64,000 nt of DNA from an uncultured Candidatus Melainabacteria bacterium (GTDB taxonomy: Bacteria > Cyanobacteriota > Vampirovibrionia > Gastranaerophilales > Gastranaerophilaceae), in NCBI GenBank assembly GCA_949902595.1, contig CATLDC010000008.1, forward strand, positions 29,472-93,471. Direction: 5' to 3'. The translations under genes were made by a program, and so were the position numbers. The notes beneath the pieces were generated by a model. The model was given only the letters and a program-made list of their open reading frames with translations. It did no database searches and was not told where the DNA came from. This document shows positions 18,132-25,576 of the stretch, piece after piece; position 1 is the first letter of the stretch; each line of letters opens with the position of its first letter.

Positions 18132-19505
18132 TTATATCCACCCTTTACCCCTACCCACTTTTACAACAGGCGGAGTAGCTGTAGAGTCAAGACTACTAAT
18201 TACATTTACCCCTTTTTCAACAGGTGGAGTAGCTGTAGAGTCAAGACTACTAATTACATTTACCTCCTCTGTTATACGTTGATGCATTCCGTTGAATATT
18301 AGCTGGACTTCTTTGTTTGATTCGCCATCTCTGTTTTTAGCAACGATTATTCTTATATCCTCTTTATCAGGATATTTTTCATCAAATTGAGCAGGTCTAT
18401 AAACTAGTAGAATCATATCCGCGTCTTGCTCAATCTTGCCTGAATCCCTTATATCAGATGTTTTAGGTCGTTTATCTTCCCTTGATTGGAATTCTCTGTT
18501 CAATTGGTGCAATGGGAATATTGGTTTATTAGATGCCATTGCCAATAGTTTTATGCTCCTAGAGATTTCGCTATATCGTTCATAAGAGTTTTTACTATCA
18601 TTGCCTTCTATAAGACCTAAGTAATCTATAAACACAGCATCTGCGTCTGATTTCATTACGATAGATTTTATGTACTCCATTCGTATAGTCTGTTTTTTAT
18701 AAATCCGGATGTTGAGCTTTTTAAAATCGCCTTTTGCATAATCATTGAACTTCTTAATATCAGCTTCATTTAAAGAGAACGACTTGAATTTATTGGCAAT
18801 TATGCCTGTTTCAGAACAAATCATTCTCTGCTGGAGCTTATATCTCGGCATTTCCAGTGAAAATATATCTATCTTTTTGCCTGATTTAGCCATTCCCATT
18901 ATTAAGTTCAGCATAAAACAAGTCTTTCCGCTTGACGAAGCGCCTGCTATAATAACCATATCTCCACCCTGAAAGCTGCCCAATACTTTGTTTAAAGACT
19001 TATAGGGAGTAAACAGGGCAGTGTGTTTAAGTTTGGTATAGTTATCCAGAACAAAGCTTACATCGTCCGATATATTAACCATCTCTGTCTCAATAGAATA
19101 TTCGGCTTTTTCCCTGATAATATCTTCAAATTCTTCTTGGGATTTCGCTTCTTTAAATCTTTCTTCAAAGTATTTCTTCTGTATCTTTTTTATCCAGAAG
19201 TTTACTGTAACGCTGTCACTGTAATAGTCATACTTTAGGCTATCTACATAATCTTCTAAACCAGAATACTCTATTGCAGATATCTGCCTGACTTTATCGC
19301 TAAAATGCTTTGTCCCAAACAAACCAGCATCCTCAGTTGAGCATAGATACTTAACTATCTTATACACTTCTTTTGCATACCTGCTGAAAAGCATTTTCTC
19401 CGGTAAGTATCTGAATATTTTCTTATAAACAGATTCATCTTGATTAGTCGAAAAGACTAAACAAGACATTACTGTTGATTCATTATATGTATAATCCTCT
19501 TCCAT
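18132..19505 (-). CDS. dnaB: DnaB-like replicative helicase
   Basis: The 457-residue protein has a helical N-terminal domain (1-150) and a RecA-like helicase core with Walker A GASSSGKT (about 188-195), the DnaB motif FSLEMPRYKLQQRM, Walker B AVFIDYLGLIEG, HQLNREFQSREDKRPKTSDIRDSG and EQDADMILLVYRP. It should unwind the fork during phage replication. The last 40 residues contain a tandem duplication of an 18-residue unit (VNVISSLDSTATPPV), unusual for DnaB. The next upstream gene looks like its loader/organizer. Confidence 0.94.
   Translation of the reverse strand: MEEDYTYNESTVMSCLVFSTNQDESVYKKIFRYLPEKMLFSRYAKEVYKIVKYLCSTEDAGLFGTKHFSDKVRQISAIEYSGLEDYVDSLKYDYYSDSVTVNFWIKKIQKKYFEERFKEAKSQEEFEDIIREKAEYSIETEMVNISDDVSFVLDNYTKLKHTALFTPYKSLNKVLGSFQGGDMVIIAGASSSGKTCFMLNLIMGMAKSGKKIDIFSLEMPRYKLQQRMICSETGIIANKFKSFSLNEADIKKFNDYAKGDFKKLNIRIYKKQTIRMEYIKSIVMKSDADAVFIDYLGLIEGNDSKNSYERYSEISRSIKLLAMASNKPIFPLHQLNREFQSREDKRPKTSDIRDSGKIEQDADMILLVYRPAQFDEKYPDKEDIRIIVAKNRDGESNKEVQLIFNGMHQRITEEVNVISSLDSTATPPVEKGVNVISSLDSTATPPVVKVGRGKGWI
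18164..18264. repeat. 54-bp tandem repeat in the dnaB 3' end
   Basis: Two copies with a 54-bp period (starting at 18164 and 18218) differ at a few bases and encode the duplicated 18-residue unit at the DnaB C-terminus. The period is a multiple of three, so the frame is kept. Confidence 0.9.
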
Positions 19506-19521
19506 TCCCTTTAACCTTAAC

Positions 19522-20202
19522 TTATCTGGAATTAAATTCTGCTATCTCTTGCTGTGCGAGTTTTCTACACTCTTCTATTGTTAATCCTTCGTATTTCGAT
19601 TTAGGCTTAGAAGGATGTAGCTGACGAATGCTGTTTCTTTCCCAGGTTCTAACGGCTGCCTTCCAGTCTTTCATTTTATTCTTGCCAACCCTCCAGCCGT
19701 TTGATTGGTAGTAGTTTATAAATTTCTCTGCATCTACATCATTATTTCTTTCTCTACAATATTCTTCTATTTCTTCTAATGACGGCGGTACAAATATAAT
19801 TGGGTTACTAACTGGGTTACTAATTGGTATAGGTTTGCCCTTTTGGTCAAATCCATTTGCCCATTTGGCAAAATCCATTTGCCCGTTTGGGCAATTCAGT
19901 AAAAATGAGTCTTCCAGGCAAAAAGCATACCATTTTGTCCTGTCATAACCTGCTTTATTATAGTTCCCTTCCATTATTACCCCTTTTTCTATAAGTGATG
20001 TAATAATGTTGCGGATTTGTTTTTCCGACCAATAAGGCATTACCTTTTTAAATGCAGATACACTGTTATAAGTCCAATAATGACCATCATAAAAATGTTT
20101 GTTGTTGGCTTTATTCTTAGATATCCAATATCTAAAATAATTTATCATTATGGCTTCTCTGTCACCATATACGACAGCATCTAGTTCTCTAAATTCCACC
20201 AT
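19522..20202 (-). CDS. Phage replisome-organizer/DnaD-like replication protein
   Basis: The 226-residue protein begins with a winged-helix-like domain (REAIMINYFRYWISKN, HYWTYNSVSAFKKVMPYWSEKQIRNIITSLIEKGVI), as in phage replication initiators. A short Pro/Asn-rich linker (PIPISNPVSNPII) leads to a C-terminal DnaD/DnaT-like module: AEKFINYYQSNGWRVGKNKMKDWKAAVRTWERN. Such proteins bind the origin and recruit the helicase, which is the next gene downstream. No Walker motif is present, so it is not an ATPase loader. The linker contains a local duplication (CPNGQMDFAKWANG). Confidence 0.84.
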   Translation of the reverse strand: MVEFRELDAVVYGDREAIMINYFRYWISKNKANNKHFYDGHYWTYNSVSAFKKVMPYWSEKQIRNIITSLIEKGVIMEGNYNKAGYDRTKWYAFCLEDSFLLNCPNGQMDFAKWANGFDQKGKPIPISNPVSNPIIFVPPSLEEIEEYCRERNNDVDAEKFINYYQSNGWRVGKNKMKDWKAAVRTWERNSIRQLHPSKPKSKYEGLTIEECRKLAQQEIAEFNSR

Positions 20203-20221
20203 ATCCTATTCCCTTTATTTA

Positions 20222-20449
20222 CTATATTATGAAGTGATAAATGCTTATAAGACCTAATCTCATTGCCTTAATTGCAGCCATGGCTTTGTTATTAGCTTGA
20301 AGCTTCCTGAACAAAGCCACCCAATAATTTCTTACTGTAGTCGGAGCAAGATTTAGCTGGTTAGCTGTATCAGCATCTGACCAGGCTGCACGCATTAATA
20401 CCTCATATTCACGCCTTGATAACTTTACTGCCATTACTTGGTATCCCAT
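20222..20449 (-). CDS. Small LuxR/sigma-region-4-type HTH protein
   Basis: The protein is nearly all HTH: LSRREYEVLMRAAWSDADTANQLNLAPTTVRNYWVALFRKLQANNK is the GerE/LuxR C-terminal fold without a receiver domain. The start at 20449 overlaps ssb by 16 bases; a second ATG at 20434 overlaps the ssb stop as TAATG and would remove only five residues. A regulator of phage early or late transcription is plausible. It carries no ligand domain, so control must come from expression level or partners. Confidence 0.8.
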   Translation of the reverse strand: MGYQVMAVKLSRREYEVLMRAAWSDADTANQLNLAPTTVRNYWVALFRKLQANNKAMAAIKAMRLGLISIYHFII

Positions 20450-20805
20450 GGCAGCTCTTCACCTGATGTGACGAATTCTTTTCTATCCTTATCAAAAACA
20501 ACTTTAGTAAAAGAATTAGCAATGAATTGAGGTTTGCTAATTTCAACACCATCCTTGTTCTTGTACTTATTAACAGTAATTCTTCCCTCCAGATAAACAC
20601 TATCTTTTTTCTGAACACTGTTACCGAACTTCTCAGCCATATCGCCAAACAAAGTTACTTCAACTGAATCATACAGCCCATTACCATCCTTATCACGTCC
20701 GAGATAAATACCTAGCAACACCTTGGCTATAAAATTACCCTTTTCTGTTGCTCTGATATCAATATAGTTGGCGTTTCCTATTAATTCAAATTTGTTACTG
20801 TTCAT
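20434..20805 (-). CDS. ssb: Single-stranded DNA-binding protein
   Basis: The 123-residue protein has a single OB fold: FELIGNANYIDIRATEKGNFIAKVLLGIYLG, VEVTLFGDMAEKFGNSVQKKDSVYLEGRITVNKYKNKDG and FIANSFTKV. Its tail is short and ends ELPWDTK, close to but not the canonical acidic DDxPF tip, so its contacts with host SSB partners may differ. It overlaps the exonuclease gene by 11 bases. SSB, exonuclease and annealing protein together form a recombination/replication module. Confidence 0.93.
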   Translation of the reverse strand: MNSNKFELIGNANYIDIRATEKGNFIAKVLLGIYLGRDKDGNGLYDSVEVTLFGDMAEKFGNSVQKKDSVYLEGRITVNKYKNKDGVEISKPQFIANSFTKVVFDKDRKEFVTSGEELPWDTK

Positions 20806-21427
20806 TTTGTCTCCTTTCTAATTTAGAATCCAGTATTCTTTTTTTACTAATCAATTTTTCTTTTGCCTCCTTTAAGGATTCAGCTAAGGCTATTTGCACC
20901 TCTTCCAACGCGTGTATTCTTCTTAAGAAGTAACAAGGCTTGAAGTTAGGGTTAAACGCGAAGAAATCGCACCAGGCACGCTTAGAAACAAACATTTGCA
21001 TCTGCATCTGGTCTAAGTATTCCTTGTCAATCTTTTCATCAAGAATTAATTGTAAAAAACGTTCGTCACTTGGGTTCTTTATTTCCAACAGCCCGTCGTC
21101 ATTCACAAGTCCATCAGGCGAACAGCCTTCATATTCATCTGATTCTATAAAACCGACTTGTATAACCTTGCCTCCGGTCTCCAGTTCGTAAACAGCTCTT
21201 GCCTTGTCCTCATAATCGTTTCCTCTTTGCATATTGGCATTCTTGTATTTAGCGCAATACTCTTCATAGTTTCCGCTGGAATAATACTCAGCAAGCATTT
21301 GTTTTATTAGAGTATTAACTCCCCTTCCTCTGGCAAGAATAGTTGAAGCGTTACTTGCTGTGAATTTTAACTTTTTAACCTCGTACCATTCCGGAGAACC
21401 CTGGGCTATATCTGTGTAAATCTTCAT
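20795..21427 (-). CDS. YqaJ/lambda-exonuclease-family recombinase nuclease
   Basis: The 210-residue protein starts in the family's usual way (QGSPEWYEVKKLKFTASNASTILARG) and has the PD-(D/E)xK catalytic core: Glu in RGNDYEDKA (about 73), then GCSPDGLV (Asp105) and LLEIKNP (Glu115, Lys117). Such 5'-3' exonucleases resect double-strand ends and work with an annealing protein, here the next gene upstream, which it overlaps by four bases. The pair forms a Red-like system. Confidence 0.92.
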   Translation of the reverse strand: MKIYTDIAQGSPEWYEVKKLKFTASNASTILARGRGVNTLIKQMLAEYYSSGNYEEYCAKYKNANMQRGNDYEDKARAVYELETGGKVIQVGFIESDEYEGCSPDGLVNDDGLLEIKNPSDERFLQLILDEKIDKEYLDQMQMQMFVSKRAWCDFFAFNPNFKPCYFLRRIHALEEVQIALAESLKEAKEKLISKKRILDSKLERRQNEQ

Positions 21428-22089
21428 GCTGCGCTCCCTCTAAGTTCTTTACCTTTTTCTGTTACAAGGTCTAGAAGATTTTTATTCGAGATTATTTCAC
21501 TCTTATGGGATTCATAAAAAGATTTTAGCTCAGCCTCTGTTTTGCAGCCTGCAACTTGCTTGGAAAGCGATTGACGTTTCTCCGCTTTATCTTCCTCGCT
21601 ACTGGTTATTTTATCTGGCAAATCTTCACCTGCGTAGATATAAAGTCCAATCCCATACATAGCTATGTTTTTAACAAGGCAGCGCATAATAGCTTTATTA
21701 ACATCAAACATAGTAGCCTTATCTACAGTCTTTGTTATATAGTTGCCAGTCCACTTCTTATCCTTGTATTCCTTAACCTGGTATTCATAAGGTTCGTTTT
21801 TCATTGCATTGTTATTACTATCCATCACAGGAAGCCACATCTCTAACTCTGAACCCAGACCGTCTCTGACCTTAGTACATACCATATATCCCGTCTCGTC
21901 ATACATATATGGGACTAAATGGTTATCTTTTATAAATTTAGTTATTTCATAGTCTCCGTCAGGATAAGCTTTTTTAAACTCTGCCCAGGAATAAACCCAG
22001 GATAGATAATCTAAAGCATTTCTTCCCTCGCCGCGTTTCTCTTTTTTATCATTCACATCAAGTTTCAGCAGCTCTTCAAATTTACTCAT
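21424..22089 (-). CDS. DUF1071/Sak3-like single-strand annealing protein
   Basis: The 221-residue protein has the DUF1071 start ALDYLSWVYSWAEFKKAYPDGDYEI, then YMVCTKVRDGLGSELEMWLPVMDSNNNAM, and the conserved stretch MFDVNKAIMRCLVKNIAMYGIGLYIYAGEDLP. Known members are phage annealing proteins that pair with an exonuclease. AGGAGGTG precedes the ATG. The C-terminal third is a helical tail of the kind found in other annealing proteins. Direct overlap with the YqaJ gene supports the role. Confidence 0.88.
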   Translation of the reverse strand: MSKFEELLKLDVNDKKEKRGEGRNALDYLSWVYSWAEFKKAYPDGDYEITKFIKDNHLVPYMYDETGYMVCTKVRDGLGSELEMWLPVMDSNNNAMKNEPYEYQVKEYKDKKWTGNYITKTVDKATMFDVNKAIMRCLVKNIAMYGIGLYIYAGEDLPDKITSSEEDKAEKRQSLSKQVAGCKTEAELKSFYESHKSEIISNKNLLDLVTEKGKELRGSAA

Positions 22090-22097
22090 AACACCTC

Positions 22098-22805
22098 CTA
22101 TATCCTGTTTTCTGCCAGTCTTGTATTAAAGTTATAAATGTTTTTCAGCATTACAATAAACTCCTCCTGAGTCCTGCAATTGTATGCCATTGTCGGATAC
22201 TTCTTTGTTTTATCAAGCATTGTATCCCATCGAAATCCTTTTCTTGTGGATAAGTCAGCCAATGCCCCGCACATTTTTGTCACCGGACGAAGCTTTAGGT
22301 TATCTGTTATCTCCTTGAAATACTGATGGAATTTATTCACTCGCAATTCATCATCCAGTTTGAATACAAGGCTTCCGTTTTTGACTTGTTTTCTGATATC
22401 ACCATTCATACAAACTCTAAAACCCATTGTGAGTATTATACTCGGGCTGCATTTTAATTCAGTGCATAAACGTTGAAGCCTTGTATAATTAGGATTCTTA
22501 TCTTTTTCACAGTAATAGTTTACATAATCCTCTATAGCCCATTTCTTCTGGGTTATATTCAAGTCTATTATTGAATTGTATGAAACATTCCTGATTTCAT
22601 AAGGGATTTCCATACCCATTTCTTTTAATGCAATAAATCTATGCTGTCCGTCTAGGATTTCAAATTCCTCGTTTACAAGTATCGGACTTCCTATATAACC
22701 GTTTTTTGTTATACTATCCTTTAACTTATTTATATGGTTTCTATCTAATCCTTTACGGTTAAAATCAAGCATTCTAAAACGCTCATAATCTTTTAATGTT
22801 TCCAT
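22098..22805 (-). CDS. ParB/Srx-fold protein of the PRTRC-like cassette
   Basis: The 235-residue protein opens with the ParB-like nuclease/Srx fold: FRMLDFNRKGLDRNHINKLKDSITKNGY, SPILVNEEFEILDGQHRFIALKEMG, where DGQHR (52-56) matches the GxxR nucleotide-binding box. The rest (about 80-235) is helical and lacks an obvious ParB HTH or CTP-binding repeats. ParB-fold proteins bind DNA, and some hydrolyse CTP or ATP. It lies 8 bases upstream of the annealing-protein gene and a few small genes downstream of the E1-Ubl-JAMM genes, the gene content of PRTRC cassettes. A free-standing phage ParB-like regulator is the alternative. Confidence 0.83.
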   Translation of the reverse strand: METLKDYERFRMLDFNRKGLDRNHINKLKDSITKNGYIGSPILVNEEFEILDGQHRFIALKEMGMEIPYEIRNVSYNSIIDLNITQKKWAIEDYVNYYCEKDKNPNYTRLQRLCTELKCSPSIILTMGFRVCMNGDIRKQVKNGSLVFKLDDELRVNKFHQYFKEITDNLKLRPVTKMCGALADLSTRKGFRWDTMLDKTKKYPTMAYNCRTQEEFIVMLKNIYNFNTRLAENRI

Positions 22806-22807
22806 AA

Positions 22808-23125
22808 TTAATTCCTTTTTTCTTTTACCCTATATAAAAAATCGATTAAGTCTTTTTGCTGTGCTTCAAAAAAGACTATTTCACCTATTTCTCTTGCTAG
22901 TTTTTCCGGGATGACAATTCCTTGATTGTCATAGATTTGTTTCTGCAAAGAAGCTGCAGCACTGTTTATAAAATTGTTCTTATTATAAGTCCGCCTTCTG
23001 TTAAGTTCTTTTGTGAACTCTTTCGAAAGCTCTTTATCACCATATGTTTCTGTATATGCCCGCTGCAACTCTTTTTTTATATAATTGAGAAATTTAATTA
23101 CAGATAGTATAAATTTTTCAATCAT
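22808..23125 (-). CDS. Hypothetical phage protein
   Basis: This 105-residue helical protein has a hydrophobic first helix (MIEKFILSVIKFLNYIKKEL), then SKEFTKELNRRRTYNKNNF and EKLAREIGEIVFFEAQQKDLIDFLYRVKEK. It ends 2 bases before the ParB-like gene. No family is recognised. The first helix may associate with membrane or with a partner protein. Confidence 0.7.
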   Translation of the reverse strand: MIEKFILSVIKFLNYIKKELQRAYTETYGDKELSKEFTKELNRRRTYNKNNFINSAAASLQKQIYDNQGIVIPEKLAREIGEIVFFEAQQKDLIDFLYRVKEKRN

Positions 23126-23190
23126 TTTTAACCTCTTAATCTATTTGTAATGTATTGCGTCAAATCTCTCAATGGTAGTTATAAGAATAG

Positions 23191-23403
23191 TTAAGCTTTT
23201 TCTATTCGAAAAATTATCATTTCTGTATCATTAACATTGCGCATATAGGTACCTAAAAAATGCTCTAACAAGCCTCTATTCTCCTCTACAGTGAGAGATA
23301 TTGTATCTGCAGGATAATTTATACCAATCAGATATTTAAGGCTCTCAAATTGGCTTCTGTTAAGCGGCATTATTAGTTTGGTATTCAAATTCTTCAATTC
23401 CAT
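23191..23403 (-). CDS. Hypothetical small phage protein
   Basis: This 70-residue protein begins MELKNLNTKLIMPLNRSQFESL. AAAGGA upstream supports the start, even though it overlaps the previous gene by 44 bases; ATG 23370 is the alternative. No domain is recognised. Confidence 0.58.
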   Translation of the reverse strand: MELKNLNTKLIMPLNRSQFESLKYLIGINYPADTISLTVEENRGLLEHFLGTYMRNVNDTEMIIFRIEKA

Positions 23404-23539
23404 CCGCGTTTATCCTTTCCTGTTTTTCTTTTTCTAATTCTTCTTCAAAGCCCTGTTTTAGGATTTCGGATTTCTCTTTATCTGTCAGCACGTCAAAAAA
23501 GAAGTACGACTTTTCGCCGTACTCGTTATATATAATCAT
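23360..23539 (-). CDS. Small acidic phage protein (59 aa)
   Basis: The frame begins MIIYNEYGEKSYFFFDVLTD and continues with a highly charged helix (SEILKQGFEEELEKEKQERI). AAAGGAATA precedes the ATG, which overlaps the stop of the zinc-knuckle gene upstream. It is too short to classify and no function is proposed. Confidence 0.6.
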   Translation of the reverse strand: MIIYNEYGEKSYFFFDVLTDKEKSEILKQGFEEELEKEKQERINADGIEEFEYQTNNAA

Positions 23540-23541
23540 TA

Positions 23542-23697
23542 TTATTCCTTTCGCTTAGTTAAGTGATAAAAACCGCATAGAGGGCAGTAATATACTCTCT
23601 GTTTGTATTTATCCGCACGCTTTCTAGCTTGCTCATAGCTTCTAAACTTCGCTTTCCTCAGGCAGCTCTGGTACATATTAGCAGCGTTGTACTTCAT
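23542..23697 (-). CDS. Small zinc-knuckle phage protein (51 aa)
   Basis: The 51-residue frame begins MKYNAANMYQSCLRKAKFRSYEQA and ends RVYYCPLCGFYHLTKRKE. The CPLCGxxHLT ending is a common one-knuckle motif in tiny phage and plasmid proteins, probably binding zinc with the earlier Cys. It starts 9 bases after the E1 gene ends, so it would be expressed from the same transcript. Confidence 0.65.
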   Translation of the reverse strand: MKYNAANMYQSCLRKAKFRSYEQARKRADKYKQRVYYCPLCGFYHLTKRKE

Positions 23698-23706
23698 AAG
23701 CAGCCT

Positions 23707-25254
23707 CTATATCTTTACAATAATGTGAGACGGAATAACCTCTGTTTGAGCCTCAATATGGGTGAAAGGTTTATTATTGCCGTTTTCAATCTCACGGATT
23801 GCTGAAAAGACAAAGCTTGAAGAGTATTTATATATGTCAATGAAGTTCTCTCTTACACAAGAACTTTCTTCTTCTAGTTCTATCTTCGGCTGGTGCTTCT
23901 CAAATTCTTGCCATAAATAGGATTTACAATCATTATTTCTGCAGGCACAGATGGGACAGTCTCTGCTTCCAAAGAATCTGATACAAGCTTCTTTACAATG
24001 ATTATGATAATACCCTTTGCTTTCCCAGTAAGAATCCAGCTCTTCGCGAGTCTTAACATATTTTACCTTGTCCTGAAAGGCTTCAATATCAGCTTCTAAT
24101 AAATTTCTGTAATACTTAACCTGACATTTGTTTGCTAAATCAATGAAGTATATGCTGCAGCTGTAATCAAGGTATCTTAAATCAATTAAATATCTAACCT
24201 CAAAATCCCTGAGAGATTTCTCCAGAAGTTCCATACGACAATCAAGGTTGTCAAAACCGCTTACTACATATTTTGATTTGTAATAATTTAAATTTGAGTC
24301 CTGAAAGCATTTGTTTTTACAGATTATTTTTGTATTTTTGTTTATTGCATACATTATATCAGATGATGCCTCTATTTTGCTTCTGTTTATTTTGCCTGAT
24401 GTATACCACTGGTTACGAAGGTTTTTAGGCTCTACGGTATCAAAATCTATCAAAAGATAACTATTAAAATATTTGCTTCTTGCAACCTGGTCTAATATCC
24501 CCGTACCGGCAGAGCCCAGACCAATAACAGTAAAATCTACGTCTTGCTTCGGAATATTATTCAATAAATCCTTACAGTCTTCATAGGTTATTACCGGATA
24601 ATAATCGCTTATTTCGTTTTTTTCTGATTCATAAATTGATTTTGATACTATTCGGTATTTATTATCGTTCTTATATTTAACAGCCAATTCATTTTTATTG
24701 GAAGGAAATTTGCAATCTCCTATTACATTTAAAATATTTTCCGGAGTTTGTCTTGTAATAAGCTCTACTGGAGATGTTCTGCAAGTTAGCCATTTGCCGT
24801 CACTGCGGCGAATAGCATAATCATAACCTTCGTTTATTACATTATCTACATGCTGATACGGAGAATCCGAGTTCTGCCCCATTAGCTGACCTTTTAATAT
24901 CTTGTCTATATTAGGATTAGTATAAACATGATGGCTTGTAACAGGGTTACAAAAATTCTGGTAGGATACTTTTACTTCCCCGGTTTTTACATTTATATAA
25001 CCGCTCTCTATTTTTGAGAGATTGACATGGCTTAAAAAACCATGAAGTTTATAAGTTTTGTCTTTATATGTTATCTCGTTTAGGCATATCGGATTACAAG
25101 AGTTGTTTTTATATCCTAAAAAGAATAAGTCTCGCACTGTTTGTCTGCGTTTGGTTATAACATTAGTCCAGTTTGTTTTATCAATATGGACTATTCGTAA
25201 GATATCTTTATTAGATTCGTTTATCTCTTCTATTATTTTAAGAATTTCTTCCAT
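23707..25254 (-). CDS. E1/ThiF-like ubiquitin-activating-type enzyme with long N-terminal extension
   Basis: The 515-residue protein has an E1-type adenylyltransferase core at about 240-400: the nucleotide loop VDFTVIGLGSAGTG (245-252), LLIDFDTVEPKNLRNQW with Asp270, Asp272, Asn278, Arg280 and Gln282, Lys293, and GFDNLDCR (Asp335, Arg340). Known E1 enzymes adenylate the C-terminal Gly of a ubiquitin-like protein and often pass it to a Cys. A Cys cluster (C420, C424, C433, C436, C438, C443) may bind zinc and/or supply the thiol. Residues 1-235 match nothing I know. AAAGGGG precedes the ATG. Upstream lie ubl and the JAMM gene, downstream small genes and a ParB-like gene. It differs from PRTRC ThiF proteins in its greater length. 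Confidence 0.88.
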   Translation of the reverse strand: MEEILKIIEEINESNKDILRIVHIDKTNWTNVITKRRQTVRDLFFLGYKNNSCNPICLNEITYKDKTYKLHGFLSHVNLSKIESGYINVKTGEVKVSYQNFCNPVTSHHVYTNPNIDKILKGQLMGQNSDSPYQHVDNVINEGYDYAIRRSDGKWLTCRTSPVELITRQTPENILNVIGDCKFPSNKNELAVKYKNDNKYRIVSKSIYESEKNEISDYYPVITYEDCKDLLNNIPKQDVDFTVIGLGSAGTGILDQVARSKYFNSYLLIDFDTVEPKNLRNQWYTSGKINRSKIEASSDIMYAINKNTKIICKNKCFQDSNLNYYKSKYVVSGFDNLDCRMELLEKSLRDFEVRYLIDLRYLDYSCSIYFIDLANKCQVKYYRNLLEADIEAFQDKVKYVKTREELDSYWESKGYYHNHCKEACIRFFGSRDCPICACRNNDCKSYLWQEFEKHQPKIELEEESSCVRENFIDIYKYSSSFVFSAIREIENGNNKPFTHIEAQTEVIPSHIIVKI

Positions 25255-25271
25255 TATTTCCCCTTTCTTGT

Positions 25272-25301
25272 TAAAAAAAGAGGAAGCTTGCGGCTTCCTC
25301 T
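25272..25301 (-). terminator. Intrinsic terminator between ubl and E1
   Basis: On the minus strand AGAGGAAGC, loop CGCAA, GCTTCCTCT is followed by seven T. The 9-bp perfect stem lies between the ubl stop and the E1 ribosome-binding site, so E1 would be made by read-through. Confidence 0.85.
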
Positions 25302-25310
25302 CTAATTTAT

Positions 25311-25574
25311 TTAACCGTTCTTTTTTGGAGTTGAGATGAAGAACTGGCTGTCACATTCAATAATGTCATTGTTCCGCATAACATCACCGTCTTCATTGAC
25401 TATTTTGACCTCATTAAGGTTGTGTTTTTCTTTGAATTCCTTGATTGTCATACCTTCTTCTACCTCATATTCCTGCAATCCCGATAGAGTGATAAGTTCT
25501 ACTTTCACTAAGTCTTCCGCATCTCTCTCTTCTGAATTTTCTAAGGACTCATTGATTTCTCTAAAATCTACCAT
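25311..25574 (-). CDS. Ubiquitin-like (beta-grasp, ThiS/MoaD-type) protein
   Basis: The 87-residue protein has an acidic flexible N-terminus (1-22), then a beta-grasp pattern: LVKVELITLSGLQEYEVEEG (hairpin), MTIKEFKEKHNL (helix), EVKIVNEDGDVMRNNDIIECDSQFFIST (strands). It ends KKNG, so a single Gly is exposed at the mature C-terminus and no processing would be needed before activation. AGGAGG precedes the ATG. It begins 2 bases after the JAMM gene and is followed by a terminator, then E1. I infer that it is the substrate of the E1-like protein and a target of the JAMM peptidase. Confidence 0.82.
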   Translation of the reverse strand: MVDFREINESLENSEERDAEDLVKVELITLSGLQEYEVEEGMTIKEFKEKHNLNEVKIVNEDGDVMRNNDIIECDSQFFISTPKKNG

Positions 25575-25576
25575 TT

